A stretch of 8,870 nucleotides of DNA from Thermoplasmata archaeon (lineage in GTDB: Archaea; Thermoplasmatota; Thermoplasmata; Sysuiplasmatales; Sysuiplasmataceae). The translations under genes and the position numbers were made by a program. Location: assembly GCA_021811925.1 (NCBI GenBank), contig JAKAPY010000063.1, positions 1 through 8,870 on the forward strand, given 5' to 3'. Shown here in pieces: positions 1 to 6,257 of the stretch (position 1 is its first letter; each line of letters opens with the position of its first letter). Under the pieces are notes generated by a model. The model saw nothing but the letters and a program-made list of their open reading frames with translations, had not been told where the DNA came from and did no database searches.

Positions 1-176
1 ACAGATGCCCCGTCGAGCAGGCCTACCAGCTCTACACAGCGCTGCGATACCACGGCACCGAAGTGGAGATGGAACTTTTCCCTGGCGAGAACCATGAACT
101 GTCAAGGTCGGGCAAGCCTGCCCACAGGGTGAGAAGGCTCTCATCCATACTCCAGTGGTTCGACGGGCATCTGTGA
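1..176 (+). CDS. S9-family serine peptidase (prolyl oligopeptidase / acylaminoacyl-peptidase type), C-terminal end only
   Basis: The window opens inside this gene. Complete codons run from base 3, giving 57 residues before the TGA at 174-176. The visible peptide starts RCPVEQAYQLY and contains FPGENHELSRSGKP, followed by an HRVRRL..ILQWFD tail. This is the usual end of the alpha/beta-hydrolase domain of S9 peptidases. The His in ENHELS (codon 93-95) fits the catalytic-triad His. The RCP segment normally follows just after the triad Asp, which would lie off the window together with the nucleophilic Ser and the beta-propeller. Such enzymes cleave short peptides or remove N-acylated residues in the cytoplasm. 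The reading frame is clean to the stop and the ending looks natural, not truncated. It converges on the membrane kinase with only 17 bases between the stops. The family is clear; substrate specificity cannot be told from this piece. Confidence 0.87.
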   Translation, partial: RCPVEQAYQLYTALRYHGTEVEMELFPGENHELSRSGKPAHRVRRLSSILQWFDGHL

Positions 177-193
177 CTCGTGCGTTCTGCGAA

Positions 194-2752
194 TCACATA
201 TCCGAGACATGTTTTTGGAAGGAAATCTCATGATCTGACGCGGGAAAACGGAGCGAGAAAGTTGTTCCCTTCCTGTAGTCGCCCGCCACCCTTTCCCTTA
301 TTGAGATGCTGCCTCCGATGCTCTCCATAATCTGCTTGACAAGCGGAAGACCGAGGCCGGTGCCGCTCGCTCCCTTGTTGAATCTGTTGAACACCTCTTT
401 GGCCGTTTCGGGCATTATTCCCTTTCCCATGTCCGATACCTCCGTCAGCACGTATTCCCTGCTCCCTTCCGTCACCCTTGAAAGGCCAACCTCCAGCAGG
501 ACTTTTTCCCCATCGGTGTATTTTGCCGAATTTGAGAAGAGATTCATGAAAACATCATTTATGAAATCGGTTCCCCTGATCATGTATTCTCCACCCATGC
601 CGTCTCCAGTGATTTTCAACTCAAACCTCTTGGCCGGGAAGCTCTCCGTTATGATCCTGTAGCTGCTCTCTATGAAAGCGGCGACGTCACAATCCCTTAG
701 GGTGCCTATCTTTCCTGCCTCCAGCTTCGAGATTGTGAGCACCTCCTCCAGAAACCTGTGCGCGTTTGTTATTCCAGCCTGTACAGCGTCCAGGTTTCCC
801 TGTATGTCTTTTGCCGCAGAGCCGGGCTTGTTCAGCTTGAGTCTGATAAGCTCGATGTTCGTGGTCAGCGCCTGCAATATGTTTCTCAGGTCGTGCGCAA
901 TCAACCCGCTTCTCGCCTCCGCCACCTTCCTGCTCTCGTTCATGCTGTCGTAGAGCATTTGCAGCGCCGTCGAGAGCGAAATAAGTCTTCCGACAGTGTT
1001 TATGATTTCCTGGTCGACGGGCTCGAACGATCTCGGCCTGGACGACTGGACATCCAACACCGCAAAGCACCTGTCTTCCACAATCACCGGATACGAGTAT
1101 TCGCTCCTTGATATCTCTCCAAAGAGGTTCACATAGCTCGGTTCCTCCGTCGTGTCACCTACAAGCACTGGACGCCTCTCTGCGGCAGCCCTCCCCACTA
1201 TGCCGTATCCCAGCCTGAGCGTTGCCTTCGGATCGAACCGCATTCCATGGCCCTCTATTGTTCTCCATGCAATCGGTCTCAAAGTGCCGTCTCTCTCCAC
1301 AAGCCAGATGGATGCACTTTCATAATCGAGCATCTCCACCATTGCCGCAACCGTCTCGTCGTAGTTTTTCGATGCATTTTCCCCAAGGCGGGTGAGTATT
1401 CGCGTGGTCTGGACCATTGCAAGGAGCTGCGAAATTGTCTCAGCCCTCCTGTCAAGCGTGTAGCGTGCCATGGACGATGTCGCTTGCACGCCAGAGAGCA
1501 GCCACAGAAATCTCTTCTCCATATCCAGCCACAGTGCCCTTTCCTTGTTCCTGACCCCCATGAGCCTGTACAGTCCGGGTTGGATGAGCGAAACAGTCAC
1601 AAGGTAGTCCGAGTGCAACAGAGCGCCGAGCGCCCTGGACCTCTCCGTCCAGTCCGAGTTGCATATCTGTGAAATGCTTTCTGCGCTTCCAAAATCACGA
1701 AGGTCAAGCGCCATCTTCTTCGGTACCTGTTCGAGTCCCGTCTCATTCACCGAAGTTTTGTCCTCGAGAGTCCACTCCACCGCGTTCGTGGAGAGGAATG
1801 AAAACGCCTCCCCGTACCTGAAATTCCTGGAGATTGAGCCGAGGATGCTGTGGCGTTCCTGGGGGGAGGTCATTGTCCTGAGCATCCAGTTGCCCTCTTC
1901 CTCGATTGTGGTGTTCATCCTGTTGTTCCTGTTCACCTGTGTAATGAAGTCCGCCAGCAAGCCCCACATGGGAAACAGGTATGACTGGCCGACAAGCACA
2001 ATGTCGACATACCATCCGAATGAATACTGAATATCCTGCGCAAGGCCAATTACCATGGACGAACCCTGCAGAACAGCAAACAGAATCAATCCTGTGTAGC
2101 TGTTTCTGAACAGCCTGAATTTGTCCCTGAAAAGGAGAATCGAGACAAACAGGGCCAACGCAATGCCCGCAATGTGTATGTAAGCCTCCAGCGATGATGC
2201 CTCGATCGCAAACAGTCGCATCGATCCGAACGCAACATTCCCAATGGCTGCTGCAATGATGGCCGTCAGAAGAATGGCTGTTACCTGCCAGGCCACAATT
2301 TCACGCCTTCCCAGCTTCCTTCTGGATGTGTGCCCTACCAAACCGGCAATGAGTATGCACGCCAGGACAACGAATGAGATATGCTCCAGCATATGGGCCA
2401 AGTACAACGAGCTGGCGGTTGCTTTCCCGTTCAGCATCAGGTTGGCAACATATGCGGAAAACACGCTGAAAAGAAGGGTCGAAAGGAATGCGGCGGCCAA
2501 TATCGCGTCGAATCCGAAACGGGCCAATCTGTAACGGACCAGGCTGAGGCTCATCATGATGAGTGCAATCGCGCTGATATAGAGAGACGAAGCGAACTGA
2601 ATTCCGGGCAGAACAAGTGAGTGGATGGTAAGGAATATGCCCGTCAGGGAAATCAGGGGCAGGGCAACACCAATGACGGGCACAGCCCAGCCTGACAGGG
2701 AATGTTTCAGTCCGTTACGGACGGCACGCGTCGAACTCCTAAGACGATCCAT
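194..2752 (-). CDS. Membrane-bound sensor histidine kinase with GAF domain (852 aa)
   Basis: Residues are numbered from the ATG at 2752. About eight hydrophobic helices fill residues 22-270 with short loops, so sensing is probably within the membrane or by the cytoplasmic part. Residues 275-435 match no domain I can name, although the end (about 380-430) resembles the tail of a GAF fold. A typical GAF follows at 441-595 (LGYGIVGRAAAERRPV, VIVEDRCFAVLDVQS). The kinase core has an H-box AHDLRNILQAL with H620 as the predicted phosphorylation site, N-box MNLFSNSAKY (N741), G1 box SDMGKGI (D774), F-box FNRF and an intact G2 box GTGLGL (797-802). All ATP-binding motifs look functional. The ATG at 2752 has GGAG eight bases upstream (2761-2764). 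In-frame GTGs at 2767 and 2761 are possible starts but lack a well-spaced ribosome site. It lies 94 bases downstream of the larger kinase on the same strand. No cognate regulator gene is adjacent. The signal is unknown. Confidence 0.92.
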   Translation of the reverse strand: MDRLRSSTRAVRNGLKHSLSGWAVPVIGVALPLISLTGIFLTIHSLVLPGIQFASSLYISAIALIMMSLSLVRYRLARFGFDAILAAAFLSTLLFSVFSAYVANLMLNGKATASSLYLAHMLEHISFVVLACILIAGLVGHTSRRKLGRREIVAWQVTAILLTAIIAAAIGNVAFGSMRLFAIEASSLEAYIHIAGIALALFVSILLFRDKFRLFRNSYTGLILFAVLQGSSMVIGLAQDIQYSFGWYVDIVLVGQSYLFPMWGLLADFITQVNRNNRMNTTIEEEGNWMLRTMTSPQERHSILGSISRNFRYGEAFSFLSTNAVEWTLEDKTSVNETGLEQVPKKMALDLRDFGSAESISQICNSDWTERSRALGALLHSDYLVTVSLIQPGLYRLMGVRNKERALWLDMEKRFLWLLSGVQATSSMARYTLDRRAETISQLLAMVQTTRILTRLGENASKNYDETVAAMVEMLDYESASIWLVERDGTLRPIAWRTIEGHGMRFDPKATLRLGYGIVGRAAAERRPVLVGDTTEEPSYVNLFGEISRSEYSYPVIVEDRCFAVLDVQSSRPRSFEPVDQEIINTVGRLISLSTALQMLYDSMNESRKVAEARSGLIAHDLRNILQALTTNIELIRLKLNKPGSAAKDIQGNLDAVQAGITNAHRFLEEVLTISKLEAGKIGTLRDCDVAAFIESSYRIITESFPAKRFELKITGDGMGGEYMIRGTDFINDVFMNLFSNSAKYTDGEKVLLEVGLSRVTEGSREYVLTEVSDMGKGIMPETAKEVFNRFNKGASGTGLGLPLVKQIMESIGGSISIRERVAGDYRKGTTFSLRFPASDHEISFQKHVSDM

Positions 2753-2833
2753 CTGGCACACTCCCACTCATCCACTTCGGCGATCCTGCCTCATCCCCTG
2801 CATGAGAACGGCCGCGTCCCGTGCCCGTCTTCA

Positions 2834-2843
2834 CATTTAATTT
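2834..2843 (-). promoter_or_regulatory. Possible TATA box for the membrane kinase gene
   Basis: Read on the minus strand, the gap between the two kinase genes starts with an AT-rich AAATTAAATG just after the upstream stop codon. The rest of the gap is G+C-rich. Used as a TATA element it would start transcription near 2812 and leave a leader of about 60 bases. It is a weak match and read-through from the upstream kinase is equally possible, so the two genes may be an operon with an internal promoter. Confidence 0.3.
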
Positions 2844-2846
2844 GTA

Positions 2847-5800
2847 TCAATGCAATGTCCTCCTGAATCCTCCAGGAGGGACAAGAAGTTCGAACATGGC
2901 TCCCTTGCCCTCCTCTCCCGTCTCCTCTATCCGGATGCCAGTTATGCCGAGGACATCCCTTGCGAGCCTCAGCCCATGACTTCTGCCGTCTCTAGACGCA
3001 GAAAAAATCCCGTCTTTGTCGGAAGCGGTTATACCCACGCCATCGTCGCTGTAGATTATTTTCAGCCCGTTCCCTTCTCTTCTTACCTGAAGGATGATGC
3101 TCCCGATCTTGCCACCGTGCCTGATTGAATTGTCAACGAAGTTGAAGAAGACCCTTTCAACAAGCGGATCGGCGACTATCTCTGCGTTCTCCCCCTCCAG
3201 GCTGATCCTGACTCCCTTCGTATCCATTCCGGATATGCTTTCAAGGAAGGTCCTGTGCACGTTCATCCAGCGAGGATTTCCCGAAGTCTGCAGCTCCTTC
3301 AGAGCGTTCAACTGCCTTTTCATCTGCTCTGTTATCATGTTTATTTTCTCGAGCCTTGAGGCAACGTCGCCGTCTTCCGAAGTGTTCAACAATGTGCGTA
3401 TGTAGAGCTCAATCGACTGAAGGTGGTTCATCATATCATGCCTGCTCATTGTTTCCATCAGGTTGAGCTTCTCGTTCGTCTTGCGCAGGTCTTCCCTTTG
3501 CTCTACAAAGGACGTGACATCCCGCTGCAACTGGACCCAGTTGGTCACTCTGCCTTCTTCATCCTTCAGCGGAAAGAAATGCGTCTCCAGAAACTGCTTC
3601 TCCCCTCGGCTGTCCATGCGCACTATTTCCCTTCTCGAGGAAAGTCCCGCCTTGAACGCATTGTAGATGTCGTTGACCGACTCGGTATCGACAAGGCTCC
3701 TGTCAAGTTCAAAGAGATGCTTTCCACTGATATCTTCGAGCACTTCTCCAGATGCGTTGAGATAGGCTGGATTTGCATACACCACCACGGGCTCGCCATT
3801 TCTGTCCAGTTCTGAGACGAGCACCCTTTCGTTCAGATCTTCAATGACTGCGTGGTTGAGGTTTATTATCGACCTGGCCTTTTTCTCATCGGTTATTTCC
3901 CTGCAGATGCTCGTGATTTGAACGACATTTCCATTCTGGTCTTTCGCTGGAGAAAGCATCGCGCTGATGTCAATAATTTTCCCGTCTTTCCTGATCCTCT
4001 TCGCCTCGTATCTTACCGAAAAACCTTCCGCCACCGCCCTCATCCTTTCGTTAAGATCCCTCCTCTCCCCCTTCGGGATCAGGAAGTCTATTTCCCTTCC
4101 TGTGACCTCGTCAGCCCTCCAGCCGTAGGCTTTCTCGAACGCATCGTTCACCGAAAGTATCTTGCCTTCAAGGTCGGTGCTTATGATTATCAGCGGCGTG
4201 TGCTTCACAAACGACTGCAGATTCTGGGAAATGACTCTAAGCCTGCTCTCCGCTTCAATCTTAGACGTGAGGAGGCCAACCTGTTTCCCTATGTCCTCCA
4301 TCGTGTTCATCATATCTTTGTCGGGCTTCATTTCCGACGCACTGAATAAAAGCATCGCACCAATTGGCTTGCCACTGCTGCTGAGAGGCACTCCGAAGAC
4401 GGACTTGAGTCCCGCTTGTATTGCCATCTCGCCTCTTCCGAACTGTTGCTCCTCACCGATGAGCTGGATCCAACGGGGCTTCATCGAAGCCCAAACGCCT
4501 CCCGGAAGTCCCACACCCCTGCCGAAGGTCGAGCCTAGCGATGCATTCTCGAATTCTTTCAGACTCTTGGACTCCGTGCTCCACTGACTTTTCAGGCGAA
4601 GCTGATTCCCGTTCTCATCCGGAAACCATATTTCCCCTGCCTGCAATTTCAGGGAGGTGCACACTGCCTCAAGAACCGATGGAAGGACCTTTTCAATTGA
4701 TTCTGCGGTGGCGAGCAGCTCGGAGACCTTCCTTCTGGCATCCCTTCTTCTCTGATTCAGCTTCTCAGCCGTTGCGTCGCGGAAGACCATCACAACCCCC
4801 CTGATGGCACCGTCCTGATCCTTGATGGGGGCAGCCGAATCTTCTATCATCCTTTCAGTCCCGTCTCTTGAAATGGCAATTGTGTGGTTTGCCATGCCTA
4901 CCACGATGCCAAGCCTCATTACGGAATCGACAGGTATTTCGGCGGGCTGCCTTGTGTCTTCGTTGATTATGTGGAATATCGATTGAACCTCCTTTCCAAT
5001 CGCCTCGCTCTGATCGTAGCCGGTGAATCCGGCAGCAACCTGGTTCATGAATGTGACTTTGCCCTCCCTGTCGGTCGCAATAACCGCATCCCCTATGCTC
5101 CTGAGCAGGACATTCAACTCCTCCTTTTGCACCTCCATTCTTTCTAGAGTCTTCACCTCTGCAGATCTGTCAAGTGCCAGTCCAGCGATGGCGATGGTCT
5201 TCCCGCTTGAGTCCTTGATCGGTGAAATGGTCATGCTCGCTTCAAACATCTCTCCATTCTTTCTCAGCCTCCTGCCTTTGTAGCGCTTCGCTGCTCCCTC
5301 CTCTGCCACTTGCAAGAACAGGTTTCTTATAGCTTCCCTTTCCCCCGCAGGAACCATTGGGAGGACAAGACCGACAGCCTCCTCCTTGGACCACCCGAAA
5401 GTCTGCTCAAAGGCGGAATTCACGGAGATTATCTTTCCCTCCAAGTCGTAGAGAATAATGGATTCGGCTGTATTGTGCACAAATGACTCAAGTCTTTCCT
5501 TCGTCGATAGCAGCTCCTCCTCATTCCTCTTCTTTTCGCTGCATATTGAAATGTAATGCGCCATTTCCCTGAACAGCGATTTCGGGTTTCCCCCTTTCTG
5601 CATGTAGAAGTCTGCCCCGTTGTTCAGCGCTTCAATAACTATCTCTTCCCTTCCCTTTCCTGTGAAAAGTATGAATGGCACTTTGTTCCCATTGGCCCTA
5701 AGATTCTTCAGAAAGTCAATGCCGCTCAACTCAGGCATCTGGAAGTCGCTTATGATGACGTCATACGACTCTGTTTCCAAGTGTCTGATAGCTTTCGATG

Positions 5801-5933
5801 GTGAGGAAGCGGTTGTAACATCAATGTCGTACATCGCCTCCACATACTGCTTGAAAGCGTCAAGCATCAGCTGGTCATCGTCTACATACAGAACCCTGCG
5901 TCGCTTTCCTTGAGAATCATTCTCAGCCAACAA
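2847..5933 (-). CDS. Soluble hybrid sensor histidine kinase: receiver-PAS-PAS-GAF-PAS-PAS-kinase (1028 aa)
   Basis: No membrane segment is visible, so this is a cytoplasmic sensor. Domains in order: receiver at about 12-126, with acidic pocket VDDD (17-20), phospho-acceptor D63 in ISDFQMPE, T91 and K113; PAS at 146-258; PAS at 270-388; a GAF-like domain at 404-555; PAS at 566-681; PAS at 686-806; a short coiled segment; H-box MSRHDMMNHLQS with H832; N-box NFVDNSIRHG with N935; G1 box SDDGVGI (962-968). The G2 box is SHGLRL (985-990), not the usual GxGLGL, so ATP-lid function may be altered. The first and third PAS domains are clearly related. Start: TTG at 5933 with GGGAG eight bases upstream (5942-5946). 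A second TTG follows at once (5930). A TATA box lies about 50 bases upstream. A receiver ahead of PAS/GAF sensors and a kinase is common in archaea. Ligand, cofactors and target are unknown. Confidence 0.93.
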   Translation of the reverse strand: MLAENDSQGKRRRVLYVDDDQLMLDAFKQYVEAMYDIDVTTASSPSKAIRHLETESYDVIISDFQMPELSGIDFLKNLRANGNKVPFILFTGKGREEIVIEALNNGADFYMQKGGNPKSLFREMAHYISICSEKKRNEEELLSTKERLESFVHNTAESIILYDLEGKIISVNSAFEQTFGWSKEEAVGLVLPMVPAGEREAIRNLFLQVAEEGAAKRYKGRRLRKNGEMFEASMTISPIKDSSGKTIAIAGLALDRSAEVKTLERMEVQKEELNVLLRSIGDAVIATDREGKVTFMNQVAAGFTGYDQSEAIGKEVQSIFHIINEDTRQPAEIPVDSVMRLGIVVGMANHTIAISRDGTERMIEDSAAPIKDQDGAIRGVVMVFRDATAEKLNQRRRDARRKVSELLATAESIEKVLPSVLEAVCTSLKLQAGEIWFPDENGNQLRLKSQWSTESKSLKEFENASLGSTFGRGVGLPGGVWASMKPRWIQLIGEEQQFGRGEMAIQAGLKSVFGVPLSSSGKPIGAMLLFSASEMKPDKDMMNTMEDIGKQVGLLTSKIEAESRLRVISQNLQSFVKHTPLIIISTDLEGKILSVNDAFEKAYGWRADEVTGREIDFLIPKGERRDLNERMRAVAEGFSVRYEAKRIRKDGKIIDISAMLSPAKDQNGNVVQITSICREITDEKKARSIINLNHAVIEDLNERVLVSELDRNGEPVVVYANPAYLNASGEVLEDISGKHLFELDRSLVDTESVNDIYNAFKAGLSSRREIVRMDSRGEKQFLETHFFPLKDEEGRVTNWVQLQRDVTSFVEQREDLRKTNEKLNLMETMSRHDMMNHLQSIELYIRTLLNTSEDGDVASRLEKINMITEQMKRQLNALKELQTSGNPRWMNVHRTFLESISGMDTKGVRISLEGENAEIVADPLVERVFFNFVDNSIRHGGKIGSIILQVRREGNGLKIIYSDDGVGITASDKDGIFSASRDGRSHGLRLARDVLGITGIRIEETGEEGKGAMFELLVPPGGFRRTLH

Positions 5934-5946
5934 GCTCCACTCTCCC
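5934..5946 (-). promoter_or_regulatory. Ribosome binding site deciding the TTG start of the soluble kinase
   Basis: On the minus strand GGGAGAG occupies 5946-5940 and its GGGAG ends eight bases before the TTG at 5933. This is good Shine-Dalgarno spacing and supports the first of two consecutive TTG codons. A second GGAG (5938-5935) lies too close to the first TTG and four bases before the second. Confidence 0.6.
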
Positions 5947-5955
5947 AGCGCCTAG

Positions 5956-5971
5956 ACATCCCTTAAGATGT
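5956..5971. repeat. Short dyad near the kinase transcription start
   Basis: ACATC (5956-5960) and GATGT (5967-5971) are perfect inverted copies around a six-base CCTTAA spacer. The dyad lies at or just upstream of the predicted transcription start of the soluble kinase, downstream of its TATA box, where a repressor would act. Five-base arms can occur by chance. Confidence 0.35.
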
Positions 5972-5975
5972 TGGG

Positions 5976-6012
5976 AACTTAAATAAACAAACTGGTTGAT
6001 AAAGTTTAAGTT
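5976..6012. repeat. 8-bp inverted repeat around the kinase TATA box
   Basis: AACTTAAA (5976-5983) and TTTAAGTT (6005-6012) are perfect inverted copies separated by 21 bases. Inside them lies a smaller inverted pair, AAACT (5989-5993) and AGTTT (6003-6007). The outer left arm overlaps the TATA box of the soluble kinase gene. The arrangement suits binding of a dimeric regulator on two turns of one DNA face, but AT-rich promoter DNA produces such repeats by chance more often than mixed sequence. Confidence 0.4.
5979..5987 (-). promoter_or_regulatory. TATA box of the soluble kinase gene
   Basis: The minus strand reads TTTATTTAA here, close to the archaeal TATA consensus. Transcription would begin about 25 bases on, near 5957, giving a leader of about 24 bases that carries the GGGAG ribosome site. 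The left arm of an inverted repeat (5976-5983) overlaps this box. Confidence 0.6.
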
Positions 6013-6221
6013 GATTTTATCGCCTGTTACTATTCAACGATCAGCTGCTCGGCTGTGTGACACTATGCCGTTATCGCAGCATGGTGAGGAAATTATTACA
6101 TATGTCCTTGCAGTGCCCGGTACACGCAGCGTGCGGCAGGCTCATGTCTGCCTTGTGGAATTCGCCGAATCTGTTCTGAAGCTCAGGCTCACATTCACTC
6201 ACTTCGCTTTTTGACCGTAAC

Positions 6222-6257
6222 AAGATTTAATATTACAACTTCGATAGTAGTAGTGCA
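6222..6257 (+). promoter_or_regulatory. TATA box and leaderless start of the epimerase gene
   Basis: TTTAATA (6226-6232), preceded by purine-rich AACAAGA as a possible BRE, is a good archaeal TATA box. The usual spacing to the transcription start (about 26 bases) ends at the TTG codon itself (6258). No Shine-Dalgarno sequence lies ahead of that codon. Together these point to a leaderless transcript beginning at or within a few bases of the start codon. Confidence 0.62.

Larger units (their letters stand above)
5949..6225. other. Divergent intergenic region without a convincing gene
   Basis: The 324 bases between the two divergent genes hold the kinase promoter at the left end and the epimerase promoter at the right. 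The middle (about 6015-6215) has no product I recognise. A TTG-initiated frame of 72 codons (5996-6214, + strand) runs through it, but it has no ribosome site, uses CGN arginine codons unlike its AGG-rich neighbours, and its peptide resembles nothing I know. The stretch contains a possible RNA hairpin: GGCAGGC (6135-6141), loop TCAT, GTCTGCC (6146-6152), with one G-T pair. It also holds a DNA palindrome, CACGC-A-GCGTG (6123-6133). It may be a leader, a small RNA, gene debris or simply spacer. Confidence 0.5.

Noticed and set aside
212..216. Five-T run as the peptidase terminator
   Set aside because: It is short and lies within the oppositely oriented kinase gene, where it encodes part of the C-terminus. 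I could not support a terminator call.
2750..2767. GTG at 2767 as the start of the membrane kinase
   Set aside because: It would add five residues but lacks a properly spaced ribosome site, while the ATG at 2752 has GGAG eight bases upstream. It remains possible.
2859..2879. CCTCCTG/CAGGAGG inverted repeat near the end of the soluble kinase as a terminator
   Set aside because: It lies inside the coding region, encodes the PPGGFRR tail, and no T-run follows on the coding strand. Codon choice for this tail explains it well enough.
194..5933. Many open frames on the + strand opposite the two kinase genes
   Set aside because: They are short, overlap the kinases completely, and give peptides rich in Arg, Pro and Ser with no domain pattern, as expected of the reverse complement of coding DNA.
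5996..6214. A 72-codon + strand reading frame in the divergent spacer as a gene
   Set aside because: It starts with TTG inside the inverted-repeat promoter region, has no ribosome site, uses arginine codons unlike the neighbours, and its peptide matches nothing I know. I describe the stretch as spacer instead.
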